Assembly (NCBI RefSeq): GCF_900199725.1
Contig: NZ_LT904902.1
Coordinates: 528,659 to 592,658, forward strand
Source: Cytobacillus massiliigabonensis
Lineage (GTDB): Bacteria; Bacillota; Bacilli; Bacillales; Cytobacillaceae
Length of the DNA: 64,000 bases
Direction of reading: 5' to 3'
The translations under genes were made by a program, and so were the position numbers. Positions 46,820 to 55,286 of this stretch are shown one piece after another; position 1 is the stretch's first letter; each line of letters opens with the position of its first letter. Under the pieces are notes generated by a model. It saw nothing but the letters and a program-made list of their open reading frames with translations. It ran no database searches and had not been told where the DNA came from.

Positions 46820-48106
46820 TCAAATTTTAAAAATATGTGTAAGTTTTTGGAGATCTTCAGCTACTTCAGCTAATTCCTTTGTCGAATTTGCAACTTCATC
46901 AATTGAAGCAAGCTGCTCTTGCGAAGCTGCTGAAACATTCATTGAATTTTGGCTATTAAGGTTTGCAATCGAACTTACAGCTGAAACAGCAGCAGTTACT
47001 TCCGCAGCACTGCCAGAAATCATTTTTCCTCCATTTAGGATTTTCACCATTTGACCGTTCATCTCTGCCATCGATTGAGAGATTCGATGGAAAATGTCTT
47101 TTGTCTCGTTTGTCATAATAATTCCTTCTTGAACATCGTCTATTACATGCTTCATCGTTGCAACGGAATCGCCTGTTTGCTTTTGAATCTCATTTACAAG
47201 CTCTGCAATTTGCTGAGCAGATTCGTTTGACTGCTCAGCAAGCTTGCGGACCTCTTCAGCTACTACAGCAAAGCCTTTTCCTGCTTCTCCAGCACGTGCA
47301 GCCTCAATGGCAGCATTTAGTGCTAATAAATTTGTTTGATTCGCAATATCTGTAATAACTGTTAAAAATTGACCAATTTCTTTTGTCTGTTCCTGAAGCA
47401 TTTGAATCGAATGATCCGACTGGCTGACAGAGTTTTGAATAAGACTCATTTGCTTTACCGTTCTATCAACCGTTTTTTCCCCTTCTTCAGCAACTGCTGT
47501 ATTCATTCTCGATTGATTGCTAATAATTTCAGTATTAGTAGAAATATCGTCAATCTCATTGCTGACCACATTCATAGCTGATGCGATTTTTTTCATTCCA
47601 GCCGTCTGTTCTTCAGATCCTGCAGCAACTCCTTGGATTGCAGCGGAAATTTGCTCCGAAACCAATGCTGTATTTTCTGAGTTTGCAGATAATTGATTAA
47701 CTGAAACTGTTATTCTGTCTGATGTGTGATTAATTTTGCTAACAACATTTTTAAGATGCTCGGTCATTTGCTGAAAACCTTTTGCCAATTGGCTAATTTC
47801 ATCATCCACACGTTTTGAAAAATCCACTTCAACACTTAAATCTCCTTCTGAAACCTTGTTCGTTGCTTCTAATAGTTTACGGAGCGGATTAATAATGATC
47901 CATCGAGTGAAAACTGCAACAATAAATGTTGCTATTATGAGGTTAATAATCGTGTTAATATAAATACCAAAACTTTTATGTACATCTACAAAATCCATAA
48001 CATACTCATTTAGCTTTGAAGAAAGTGGTGTACTAATAATTGATGCGATCACAATGACTGCAATCATTTTTAATCGAATACTTCTAAATTTAATTTTATC
48101 CAGCAT
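46820..48106 (-). CDS. Methyl-accepting chemotaxis protein with minimal extracellular loop
   Basis: 428 residues. Two membrane helices (about 13-32 and 52-70) enclose only about 20 residues, so there is no ligand-binding domain outside. A HAMP domain follows (about 70-123), then a methyl-accepting signalling domain with the conserved hairpin tip [15 protein letters not shown], which binds CheA/CheW. It may sense a membrane or cytoplasmic state, or act through other receptors. The start at 48106 has AGGAGAGG. Monocistronic. Its place beside the FNR block may be chance. Confidence 0.9.
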   Translation of the reverse strand: MLDKIKFRSIRLKMIAVIVIASIISTPLSSKLNEYVMDFVDVHKSFGIYINTIINLIIATFIVAVFTRWIIINPLRKLLEATNKVSEGDLSVEVDFSKRVDDEISQLAKGFQQMTEHLKNVVSKINHTSDRITVSVNQLSANSENTALVSEQISAAIQGVAAGSEEQTAGMKKIASAMNVVSNEIDDISTNTEIISNQSRMNTAVAEEGEKTVDRTVKQMSLIQNSVSQSDHSIQMLQEQTKEIGQFLTVITDIANQTNLLALNAAIEAARAGEAGKGFAVVAEEVRKLAEQSNESAQQIAELVNEIQKQTGDSVATMKHVIDDVQEGIIMTNETKDIFHRISQSMAEMNGQMVKILNGGKMISGSAAEVTAAVSAVSSIANLNSQNSMNVSAASQEQLASIDEVANSTKELAEVAEDLQKLTHIFKI

Positions 48107-48195
48107 AAAAGATCCTCTCCTAATGGCTTTCAATGGTGCGTCTTTCCTAGATAATTATACCTACTAGACTTACGGAACGCCACTATAAAGTCATA

Positions 48196-48227
48196 GAAAA
48201 AAAGCAGCCTCATTTGAGGACTGCTTT
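48196..48227 (-). terminator. yajQ terminator
   Basis: AAAGCAGCCTC / GAGGACTGCTTT with a bulged A, followed by U residues on the minus strand. Confidence 0.8.
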
Positions 48228-48236
48228 CCAATTCCA

Positions 48237-48728
48237 TTATCTATAATTCACAAATTGTACATCAACCGTCAAATCGGCTTCCTTTACTGCTGCAATAATT
48301 TTTTGCAGGTCATCACGGTTTTTGCCGGTAACACGGACTTGATCATCTTGTACTTGGCTTTTGACCTTTAATCCGCTATTTTTAATGAGCATATTAATTT
48401 TTTTTGCATTTTCTTTATCAATGCCTTGTGCAATTTTGGCTCTTTGACGGACAGTTCCACCCGATGCACCTTCAAGCTTGCCATAATCCAGGTTTTTAAC
48501 AGGAATCCCTCTTTTAATCATTTTACTAAAAAGAACATCCTTAAGCTGTTCTAACTTAAATTCATCATCTGAAATTAGCACAAGCTCTTCCTTATCAAGT
48601 GAAATCGTGCTCTTACTGCCTTTAAAGTCATAGCGGGTTTGAATTTCCTTCATTGCAATATTAATTGCATTTGTTACTTCTGAAAAATCAACTTTGGATA
48701 CAATATCAAATGAACTTTCTTTCGACAT
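48237..48728 (-). CDS. yajQ: YajQ-family nucleotide-binding protein (YitK)
   Basis: A 163-residue member of the YajQ/UPF0234 family (YitK in B. subtilis). It starts [10 protein letters not shown] and has the family elements R-Y-D-F-K-G-S (about 32-38), [13 protein letters not shown] and the C-terminal D-V-Q-F-V-N-Y-R. YajQ homologues bind RNA/nucleotides, and a Xanthomonas member binds cyclic di-GMP. That is notable because a GGDEF-EAL protein lies 10 kb away, but no functional link is shown. AAGGAGG precedes the ATG. Confidence 0.93.
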   Translation of the reverse strand: MSKESSFDIVSKVDFSEVTNAINIAMKEIQTRYDFKGSKSTISLDKEELVLISDDEFKLEQLKDVLFSKMIKRGIPVKNLDYGKLEGASGGTVRQRAKIAQGIDKENAKKINMLIKNSGLKVKSQVQDDQVRVTGKNRDDLQKIIAAVKEADLTVDVQFVNYR

Positions 48729-48869
48729 GGCTGCCTCCTTAAAACTACCTCTTTACTAAAGAGGTTTCACTTTGTTCTTTAATTATAGTAAAATATAGCA
48801 GTTCATACAACTTAAGGAGTAACTTTTGAAACTTTTCATATATACTAGAAAAATAAAGGAGCGTTATTA

Positions 48870-49736
48870 ATGGCAATTAGCGAATATATTGGACAAACTG
48901 TAAATTTAAAAGTGGAAAGACTAGCTGAATTCGGCTATTTTTTATCTAATGGCGAAGAAGATGTTCTGCTGCACAAAAACGATACGGATATAGAGTTAGA
49001 AGAGGAACAAGAGGTTGAGGTTTTTCTTTATACTGATTCAAGAGGAAGAATTGCCGCTACAACCACTATTCCTGAAATTACAACGCAAAACTACGGCTGG
49101 GCGCAGGTTAGCGATATAAAACCCGGAATCGGCATATTTATCAACATCGGTATAAAGAAGGATATGCTGCTCGGTGAAGAAGACCTGCCCGTTCATCAAT
49201 CCGTCTGGCCAAAGGTAGGAGATTTACTATATATTACTTTAAGAGTCAACCGCAATGAACGAATTTATGTGAAATTAGCAACAGATCCAGTCATTGATGG
49301 AGTCGCTGTTAAAGCAACTAGACAAGACTTCAATAAGAATATACATGGACATATTTATCGTACGGCAAAAGTTGGAAGCTGGATTTATACGGCAGAAGGA
49401 TTTAAAGGATTTATTCATGAATCACAGCGGAAGACAGAGCCTCGCCTAGGCGAAAAAGTAGAAGGACGGATTATTGATGTAAAAGAGGATGGAACAATCA
49501 ATGTGTCTTTGGCACCACGGAAACATGAAGCACTCGATCAGGATTCAGAAGCCATTTTGAGTTACTTAGCAACACGTAACGGAGCCATGCCGTATGGAGA
49601 TAAAAGCACTCCAGAGGATATACAGGAACGTTTTCAAATGAGCAAAGCTTCATTTAAACGAGCACTTGGCCGATTAATGAAAGAAGGACGGATCTATCAA
49701 GAAGAGGGCTGGACATATAGCAAAGGGGAAAAATAA
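48870..49736 (+). CDS. cvfB: CvfB/YitL, S1-domain RNA-binding protein
   Basis: A 288-residue protein of three S1-like OB folds (about 1-60, 65-140, 145-215) and a C-terminal winged helix (about 225-285, with F-Q-M-S-K-A-S-F-K-R-A-L-G-R-L). This is the layout of CvfB, an RNA-binding virulence regulator in staphylococci, and of YitL in B. subtilis. It is divergent from yajQ. AAAGGAGCG precedes the ATG. Confidence 0.9.
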   Translation: MAISEYIGQTVNLKVERLAEFGYFLSNGEEDVLLHKNDTDIELEEEQEVEVFLYTDSRGRIAATTTIPEITTQNYGWAQVSDIKPGIGIFINIGIKKDMLLGEEDLPVHQSVWPKVGDLLYITLRVNRNERIYVKLATDPVIDGVAVKATRQDFNKNIHGHIYRTAKVGSWIYTAEGFKGFIHESQRKTEPRLGEKVEGRIIDVKEDGTINVSLAPRKHEALDQDSEAILSYLATRNGAMPYGDKSTPEDIQERFQMSKASFKRALGRLMKEGRIYQEEGWTYSKGEK

Positions 49737-49739
49737 ACG

Positions 49740-49772
49740 AGCAAGCGGTCATGACCGCTTGCTCATTTTTTA
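49740..49772. terminator. Perfect 26-bp palindromic terminator after cvfB
   Basis: GAGCAAGCGGTCA / TGACCGCTTGCTC (49740-49765), then T6 on the plus strand. It also serves the small minus-strand gene. Confidence 0.9.
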
Positions 49773-49901
49773 TAAATGATCTGTCTTTTTAGAATACTGG
49801 TTCTTACCAGCTTTTTGGTTTTTTTCACGCATCATGTTTTTTTCATGGCGAAAGGCATTATTATCCTGCGCTTTTTTATCGTTATCAGAAGTTCGGGGCA
49901 T
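49764..49901 (-). CDS. Small DUF3941-like protein with probable 3' frameshift
   Basis: A 45-codon frame starting M-P-R-T-S-D-N-D-K-K-A-Q-D-N-N-A, with AAGGAG 10 nt upstream. The N-terminal motif T-S-D-N-D-K-K-A-x-D-N-N-A is that of the small DUF3941 proteins of Bacillus. After G-K-N the frame reads S-I-L-K-R-Q-I-I-Y-K-K and runs into the terminator stem. One added base near 49799 would restore Q-Y-S-K-K-T-D-H-L-stop ending at 49771, just outside the stem. I therefore suspect a one-base deletion, real or a sequence error. Function unknown. Confidence 0.7.
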
Positions 49902-50015
49902 AATAGAAATACTCCTTCCATTATAATCAAAATTGCTGCCTTCTTGAAGAAAGCTGCTTCATGTTATTGTCTGTAAAATGAAAAGGAGTATGTATGATTA
50001 AATGTGGGAAAATAA

Positions 50016-50042
50016 GAAAAAGCAATCGGGCACCCGATTGCT
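50016..50042 (-). terminator. degV-family gene terminator
   Basis: AGCAATCGG / CCGATTGCT with a 4-nt loop, then U5 on the minus strand. Confidence 0.85.
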
Positions 50043-50053
50043 AAGTATAATAA

Positions 50054-50914
50054 TTATGATTGCACTTTATTAAGGAAAAATATAGCGATTGTTCCAGATC
50101 CTGTATGCGACCCAATTGCAGAGCCAATGGAAGAAATATAAAACTCTTTTGGATGAAATTCTTGTGCAATAAGCTCTTTCATTTCTAAAGCCGTTTCTTC
50201 ATCGTCCGCATGGCTAATACCGATTATTTGCTGATCCAATGACTCGCCTCTCTCCTTCATTATTTCAATGATACGGCGAAGTAGCTTCTTTTTTCCACGG
50301 TGTTTTTCGATCGGGACAAGCTTTCCATCCTCGACATTCAATAATGGTTTAATATTCAAAAGACCCCCGAGAAAGGCGGATGCTCTTGAAACACGTCCTC
50401 CTTTAGCAAGATAGTCAAGATCATGGACAGTAAATAAATGTTCCATGTGCTGACAGCGGAATTTAATATCCTTTAAAATATCTTCCTTGGGAGTATTTTC
50501 TTTGGCTAGCCTTGCAGCTTCTTTAACAATAAGACCAAAGCCTAGAGAGGCACATTTTGTGTCTATGATTGTTAATTTAAAATCTGGATAAGCTTCTTTT
50601 ACCTGATCTAGCATCATGACTGCCGTTTGATATGTCCCTGATAATTCTGATGAAAACGCGATATAAATTCCATCTTCATCATTTTTAGCCATTTTTGTAA
50701 ATGTTTCCTCGAAAACTTGAGGCGACACCTGAGACGTCTTTGGAACCTTTCCCTCACGAATAGCTTGATAGACTGTTTTTGAATCGATTGTTAATAGGTC
50801 TACATATTCAGTATCATCTAAATGAACTTTCAGCGGCAAAAGCGTAACGTTGTTTTTTTCATAAAAGCTTAGCGGCAGATCACTTGCACTGTCTGTCAAT
50901 ATTTTCACTGACAC
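50054..50914 (-). CDS. yitS: DegV-family fatty-acid-binding protein (YitS)
   Basis: A 286-residue DegV protein; the family binds fatty acids and in other Firmicutes serves fatty acid kinase as FakB. Markers: N-terminal T-D-S-A-S-D-L-P, the fatty-acid-head contacts K-T-S-Q-V-S-P (about 59-65) and L-S-G-T-Y-Q-T (about 90-96), and the C-terminal G-S-A-I-G-S-H-T-G-S-G-T. It starts at GTG 50914 after AGGTG. The yitS name follows its position beside yitT. Confidence 0.9.
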   Translation of the reverse strand: MSVKILTDSASDLPLSFYEKNNVTLLPLKVHLDDTEYVDLLTIDSKTVYQAIREGKVPKTSQVSPQVFEETFTKMAKNDEDGIYIAFSSELSGTYQTAVMMLDQVKEAYPDFKLTIIDTKCASLGFGLIVKEAARLAKENTPKEDILKDIKFRCQHMEHLFTVHDLDYLAKGGRVSRASAFLGGLLNIKPLLNVEDGKLVPIEKHRGKKKLLRRIIEIMKERGESLDQQIIGISHADDEETALEMKELIAQEFHPKEFYISSIGSAIGSHTGSGTIAIFFLNKVQS

Positions 50915-51055
50915 CCTTATTCACCTGCTTTCCATACAATATATATTCTATAAGTGTATATAAATAAGAAAAAAAAGACAACGAAAATTATTCGGGAGTT
51001 GAGATAATTATATACAAAGCATTCATAAGCATATGCTCTCAACCATGTATGTAAA

Positions 51056-51129
51056 TGTCGGTCTGCTTAATTTCACTACGCTTGTTATTACTTCGTACAT
51101 AAAGGCTTGTTCAATTAATCAGACCGACA
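51056..51129 (+). other. Long inverted repeat in the yitT leader
   Basis: Arms TGTCGGTCTGCTTAATT (51056-51072) and AATTAATCAGACCGACA (51113-51129) match at 16 of 17 positions around 40 nt. ATTTAATTTTT follows. It lies about 36 nt before the yitT start, and a frame opening at 51033 runs through it. Confidence 0.75.
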
Positions 51130-51164
51130 ATTTAATTTTTCACAAAAAACAGGGAGGGTCTATA

Positions 51165-51995
51165 TTGGTCTTGATAGAAGCTAAAAAAATAATTATTGTA
51201 CTGATTGGTGCACTTTTAGGTGCTATTTCTATGAATTTTTTCCTCATTCCGGCAAATATTTATGCCAGCGGGTTTACTGGTGTGGCACAATTATTGTCCA
51301 GCGTTCTTGGAGGGAACATTTCAACAGGGATTCTCCTCTTCATTTTAAATATTCCAGTTACAATTCTTGGCTGGAAGAAGGTCGGAAAGACTTTTACTCT
51401 TTATAGTTTCATAAGTGTTTTTGCCATGTCATTCTTCATGGAAGTAATCCCCATAAAGCATTTCTCTCAAGATATTTTATTGAATGCAGTTTTTGGCGGG
51501 GTCATTGCAGCTGTAGGAGTTGGAATGACTTTAAAGTGGGGTGCTTCAACAGGTGGAATGGATATCATCGCCATGGTTCTTTCCCGAATGAAAGACAAGC
51601 CTATTGGAACGTACTTTTTCACATTGAATTCCATTATCATTATTACTGCAGGTGCACTATATGGATGGGAAAAAGCATTATACACTATTGTAACCTTATA
51701 TGCCTCAACAAGGGTAATTGATGCGATTCACACAAGACACGTAAAGGTTACAGCCATGATTATAACAAAAAAATCTGAGGAAATGAAAAAAATGATTCAT
51801 GGAAGACTCGTACGGGGTATAACAACAGTACCAGCAAAGGGGGCTTTTTCAAATGAAAGCAAGGAAATGATGATCGTCGTTATAACCCGATATGAATTAT
51901 TTGAACTTGAAAGAATAATTAAAGAAGTAGATCCACAAGCTTTTACTAATATTGTACAAACAGTTGGTATTTTTGGTTTCTTCCGTAAGGATTAA
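51165..51995 (+). CDS. yitT: YitT-family membrane protein
   Basis: A 276-residue protein with five to six membrane helices in residues 1-170 and a C-terminal cytoplasmic DUF2179 domain (V-T-A-M-I-I-T-K-K onward). It starts at TTG 51165, 6 nt after GGGAGGG, giving M-V-L-I-E-A-K-K. An ATG at 51033 is in frame but would read through a strong inverted repeat and adds an unrelated N-terminus, so I reject it. The family resembles small-molecule transport proteins; substrate unknown. Confidence 0.88.
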   Translation: MVLIEAKKIIIVLIGALLGAISMNFFLIPANIYASGFTGVAQLLSSVLGGNISTGILLFILNIPVTILGWKKVGKTFTLYSFISVFAMSFFMEVIPIKHFSQDILLNAVFGGVIAAVGVGMTLKWGASTGGMDIIAMVLSRMKDKPIGTYFFTLNSIIIITAGALYGWEKALYTIVTLYASTRVIDAIHTRHVKVTAMIITKKSEEMKKMIHGRLVRGITTVPAKGAFSNESKEMMIVVITRYELFELERIIKEVDPQAFTNIVQTVGIFGFFRKD

Positions 51996-52013
51996 AACTT
52001 TTGGAGGGATATT

Positions 52014-52409
52014 ATGCGAATGCTTTTTGTTTTTACTGTCATTAGCCTTTTACAAGTTCAGCCATTCCACATAGACAATCAAGATTTTATTCAACATTCA
52101 AGTGATTCCATAAAAAGGGAGTTATTCAGAAGTGTTGAAGCAACAGGAAAAAATGGCGTTTACAAAGTAACAGGGGAAATTCGCTCAAACAAGAGAGAAT
52201 TCTACTATATTGTCGAAGACGGTCATAATGAACTGATTACGGAAACAAGGCAAAAAGTGAATACAAACAACTCACAATGGTCTAAGTTCTCATTTACCTT
52301 TACTCTCCGGAAAGAAAACATACCCGAAAATGGAACGGTTACCCTATATTTATTCGATAAAAATAGGGAGGGAAAAAAACTTCACATTTATCCATTTGTT
52401 CTGCGCTAA
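52014..52409 (+). CDS. Small secreted protein, possible Gmad2-like domain
   Basis: 131 residues with a short signal peptide (M-R-M-L-F-V-F-T-V-I-S-L-L). The mature part is beta-rich and ends G-T-V-T-L-Y-L-F-D-K-N-R-E-G-K-K-L-H, which recalls the immunoglobulin-like Gmad2 domain of Bacillus secreted proteins. TTTGGAGGG precedes the ATG, 18 bp after yitT, so they are probably cotranscribed. Function unknown. Confidence 0.7.
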   Translation: MRMLFVFTVISLLQVQPFHIDNQDFIQHSSDSIKRELFRSVEATGKNGVYKVTGEIRSNKREFYYIVEDGHNELITETRQKVNTNNSQWSKFSFTFTLRKENIPENGTVTLYLFDKNREGKKLHIYPFVLR

Positions 52410-52417
52410 TCCATTAA

Positions 52418-52453
52418 AAAGAGAGAAGCTGACATGTTATATGTCAGCTTCTC
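52418..52453 (-). terminator. Terminator of the DUF3813 gene
   Basis: GAGAAGCTGACAT (52423-52435) / ATGTCAGCTTCTC (52441-52453), U-rich on the minus strand. It may also stop the yitT transcript. Confidence 0.82.
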
Positions 52454-52457
52454 CTCA

Positions 52458-52643
52458 TTACTTCAATTCATCCAGATCACTTTGCATCTCACTGAGCTGT
52501 GCTTGCTCTGCCCTTGTGGCATTTGCAATTGCAGAACTTAAAGCATTCTGAGCGCTAATGATCCGCTGATGCTGATCGACTGGTTCAACATTTTTCGTTT
52601 GTTCAACCAAACGTCTCGCTTCTTGAAACAGTCTATTGCCCAT
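52458..52643 (-). CDS. Small helical protein, DUF3813-like
   Basis: A 61-residue helical protein beginning M-G-N-R-L-F-Q-E-A-R-R-L-V, then a second helix Q-N-A-L-S-S-A-I-A-N-A-T-R-A-E-Q-A-Q. It matches the small DUF3813 family as I recall it. GGAGG lies 8 nt before the ATG at 52643, inside the end of the preceding gene, so translation is coupled. Function unknown. Confidence 0.78.
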   Translation of the reverse strand: MGNRLFQEARRLVEQTKNVEPVDQHQRIISAQNALSSAIANATRAEQAQLSEMQSDLDELK

Positions 52644-52644
52644 T

Positions 52645-52797
52645 TTATATTCCTCCAAGAGAAGATTCTTTCACATTCTTTAACTTTTCAGCTTCAGCTT
52701 CAGCATATGTCATGTGATACGGGATACGTTCAGCGTGCTTAGTAACAGAATCTACTCCTTGTTGTACAAAGCGCCTCGATTTCGTACGTTTACCCAA
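52645..52797 (-). CDS. 50-aa basic protein, TTG start, unknown
   Basis: A TTG at 52797 preceded by GGAGGGG opens a 50-codon frame: M-G-K-R-T-K-S-R-R-F-V-Q-Q-G, then A-E-R-I-P-Y-H-M-T-Y-A-E-A-E-A-E-K-L. It ends one base before the ATG of the DUF3813 gene. The N-terminus is strongly basic, the C-terminal half an acidic helix. The same frame stays open to 52971, but the upstream part enters the dispersed repeat and has no ribosome site, so the short version is preferred. No family recognised. Confidence 0.65.
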   Translation of the reverse strand: MGKRTKSRRFVQQGVDSVTKHAERIPYHMTYAEAEAEKLKNVKESSLGGI

Positions 52798-52924
52798 TCG
52801 AATCCCCTCCAAATGAAGAATGTTGAAACAGCTGCCGCTGCTTCGTTTTATAGTATGTGCAATGTCTTCTTGTTTAAAAAGGGAATCATTTAACCGTTTT
52901 GAGAAAAAACGGCAGAAATAGACA

Positions 52925-53040
52925 TGCGTAAGCGCCTTGCTCACCCCCGACAAGCACAAGACAAACCGCACGGAAAGTTGACCTTTCCTTTCTGGGGGGA
53001 TTGGCTTGTGACCTCGAGGGGGTAGGCGCTGAAGCTAGGC
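52925..53040 (+). repeat. Dispersed Bacillus intergenic repeat, copy C
   Basis: Same element and orientation as copy D at 58044-58160: shared CACCCCCGACAAGCACAAGA, TTGGCTTGTGACCTCGAG and GGGGTAGGCGC blocks, and an AGCTAGxCAA edge. The ends are mutually complementary (AAGCGCC / GGCGCT), so the element folds on itself. Confidence 0.88.
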
Positions 53041-53077
53041 AATTCCCTAACTTAAAGGACGCTTTCTATTTTATTAA

Positions 53078-53896
53078 TTAATATACCTTTAAATTCAATA
53101 ATTCATTTAAATAGACGCCAACACCATCTTCTTCATTGGTCAGTGTTGATTCATTTGCAGTTGTTTTTACTAAATCGATGGCATTTCCCATTGCTACCCC
53201 GAAGCCTGCATAATCAAGCATTTCTAGATCATTGTCTTCATCCCCAAAAGCAATGATTCTTTCAGAAGGAATTTGGAAATAATCTGCAGCTCTTTTAAGC
53301 CCTACTGCTTTATTCAAGCCAGTCTTTACAATCTCAATTACATGAAATGGGGCTGCCCAGCTGCGATGGTCAATAACCTCTGCATGGACAGCAGAAAGAT
53401 GCTCACGGATTGTTTTCACATGCTCTTCATCCGTGTGAATGAGCATGCTTGTTGGTGATGCCTTTAAAAAATTGCGGATATCACCGGTTGTAATGTTTGG
53501 ATTCCCCATGCTAAAAATATCAAGCAGCTTTTCATCATGATAATGAATGTATACATCATCAATGACCTCTGCAATAATATTGTGGAATTGGAATGAACTG
53601 CATGCTTCTACTATATCTTTCGCAACATTCACTTCAAGCGGTGAATGGTAGATGCCCCAGTTAGGATCCTTTGGATGGTGTATAAATGCACCATTGAAAT
53701 TAACAATTGGCGTATCCAAATCCATTTCCCTATAGTACATTTCACTGGATCTGAATGGTCTGCCAGTTGCAATCATAACGATATGTCCTTGTTCACGAGC
53801 TTTTTGAATAACCTTTTTTGTCTTTAATGAAATGGTTTTATCATTTTTTAATAAGGTTCCATCTAAATCTAATGCAATTAAATGTTTTTCAGCCAT
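53078..53896 (-). CDS. yitU: Cof-type HAD-IIB phosphatase (YitU)
   Basis: A 272-residue HAD hydrolase. Motif I is D-L-D-G-T-L (about 10-15), motif II T-G-R in M-I-A-T-G-R-P, motif III K at G-L-N-K-A-V-G, and motif IV F-G-D-E-D-N-D-L-E-M. The C2-type cap is typical of Cof phosphatases acting on sugar phosphates or nucleotides; B. subtilis YitU has been linked to FMN dephosphorylation. AGGTG lies upstream of the ATG. Confidence 0.92.
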   Translation of the reverse strand: MAEKHLIALDLDGTLLKNDKTISLKTKKVIQKAREQGHIVMIATGRPFRSSEMYYREMDLDTPIVNFNGAFIHHPKDPNWGIYHSPLEVNVAKDIVEACSSFQFHNIIAEVIDDVYIHYHDEKLLDIFSMGNPNITTGDIRNFLKASPTSMLIHTDEEHVKTIREHLSAVHAEVIDHRSWAAPFHVIEIVKTGLNKAVGLKRAADYFQIPSERIIAFGDEDNDLEMLDYAGFGVAMGNAIDLVKTTANESTLTNEEDGVGVYLNELLNLKVY

Positions 53897-54121
53897 AATA
53901 TGAACACCTGCTTTGTACGAATTTTTCTATTCTAAGTGTAAAGGTTTGGGAAAAGAAAAGTCTACATGGTACACTTATGAATGATGGAAATTTTAATAGG
54001 AAAAATAACTTTTTCTATAAACACTATGTTAACAAATATATTTAAATTTTGTTACTAAATATACTTTTTCCACTTATTTTTACATAATATATAGATTCCC
54101 TTTACATTAGGAGGCCTAAAT

Positions 54122-54889
54122 TTGATTAATATTGAAAATAAAATAATAAAGGACATCCCACTATTACACGTTGCAGATCAGGATAAATGGGACCATGAGC
54201 TTCCACTCATCCTATTTGTACATGGATTTACAAGTATATATGAAAAGAATCTCCATTATGCTTACATGCTTGCAAAAAAGGGATTTCGTGTTATCCTCCC
54301 CGAAGCCCTTTATCATGGAGAAAGAAATGAAGGCTTGTCTGGACACAATTTAAATTTTCGCTTTTGGGATATTGTTCTGCAAACGATTGAAGAACTTGAT
54401 ATTCTCAAAACATCGTTTGAGAAGGAGAAGCTGATTGACCCTTCACGAATTGGGCTTGCAGGTACTTCAATGGGTGGAATTGTCACGCTGGGGGCACTCA
54501 CAAAATATCCATGGATAAAAGCAGCTGTAAGCTTAATGGGTATGCCCTATTATGAAAAATTTGCTCATTGGCAATTAGATGAAATGCAAAAATACGGTCT
54601 TCATATCCCGATTGAAGAGGATGAAATAAATCATTTAATGGGGAAGCTAAGAGAACTTGATTTAAGCATGCAAACAAAAAAATTACAAAATCGCCCTTTG
54701 CTGTTTTGGCATGGAAAAAAAGATACGGTTGTCCCTTTTCATTATACTTATCATTTTTATGAGACTATTCAGCCCCTTTATCATCAAGAATCAGAAAAAC
54801 TAAAGTTTATCATTGATGAAAAGGCTGGACATAATGTCAGCAATGAAGGGGTGGCTCAAACAGTAAAATGGTTTGAGCAATTTGTATAA
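54122..54889 (+). CDS. yitV: Alpha/beta-hydrolase esterase (YitV)
   Basis: A 255-residue serine hydrolase. The oxyanion strand has V-H-G-F-T-S, the nucleophile is Ser116 in A-G-T-S-M-G-G, the acid is in H-G-K-K-D-T-V-V-P and the catalytic His in K-A-G-H-N-V-S. It starts at TTG 54122 with TTAGGAGG. It heads a plus-strand run with yitW and a DsrE-like gene. Substrate unknown. Confidence 0.9.
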   Translation: MINIENKIIKDIPLLHVADQDKWDHELPLILFVHGFTSIYEKNLHYAYMLAKKGFRVILPEALYHGERNEGLSGHNLNFRFWDIVLQTIEELDILKTSFEKEKLIDPSRIGLAGTSMGGIVTLGALTKYPWIKAAVSLMGMPYYEKFAHWQLDEMQKYGLHIPIEEDEINHLMGKLRELDLSMQTKKLQNRPLLFWHGKKDTVVPFHYTYHFYETIQPLYHQESEKLKFIIDEKAGHNVSNEGVAQTVKWFEQFV

Positions 54890-54964
54890 AAGCAACTTTT
54901 ATTCATTATCGCTAATTTTTTTGTTATGATAACAGTAAATAGAGAAAAGAAGGAGATGTTAAGA

Positions 54965-55273
54965 ATGGATCAGGAATTAAAGGATAGCATTATGAGTGCG
55001 CTAGAACTTGTTGTCGATCCTGAAATTGGCATTGATATTGTCAATCTCGGTTTAGTTTATGATGTTAAAATGGATGAAGAAGGGAAAACAACCATTGATA
55101 TGACATTAACCTCAATGGGCTGCCCTCTTGCAGGTACAATTGTAGACAATGTGAAAAGTGCATTAGCTGATATTCCAGAAGTAAAGGAAACAGAAGTAAA
55201 CATTGTTTGGAATCCCCCATGGTCAAAAGATAAAATGTCTAGATATGCAAAAATTGCCTTAGGTATTAGGTAA
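54965..55273 (+). CDS. yitW: YitW, SufT/MIP18-type (DUF59) protein
   Basis: A 102-residue DUF59 protein, the exact length of B. subtilis YitW. It has D-P-E-I-G-I-D-I-V-N-L-G-L-V-Y (about 18-32) and the family cysteine in S-M-G-C-P-L-A-G. Such proteins act in Fe-S cluster maturation or delivery. The ATG at 54965 has AAGGAG 9 nt upstream; an ATG at 54926 has none. The next gene follows by 13 bp. Confidence 0.92.
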   Translation: MDQELKDSIMSALELVVDPEIGIDIVNLGLVYDVKMDEEGKTTIDMTLTSMGCPLAGTIVDNVKSALADIPEVKETEVNIVWNPPWSKDKMSRYAKIALGIR

Positions 55274-55286
55274 GAGGGAGCTCACT

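Noticed and set aside
49994..50044. 16-codon plus-strand frame after AAGGAG
   Set aside because: It overlaps the degV-family terminator hairpin, is very short and shows no sign of conservation that I can judge.
51033..51164. N-terminal extension of yitT from an ATG at 51033
   Set aside because: It reads through a 17-bp inverted repeat and lacks a ribosome site; the TTG at 51165 has a good one and gives family length.
52798..52971. Upstream extension of the 50-aa gene
   Set aside because: It enters the dispersed repeat and has no ribosome site; a TTG with GGAGGGG explains the start.
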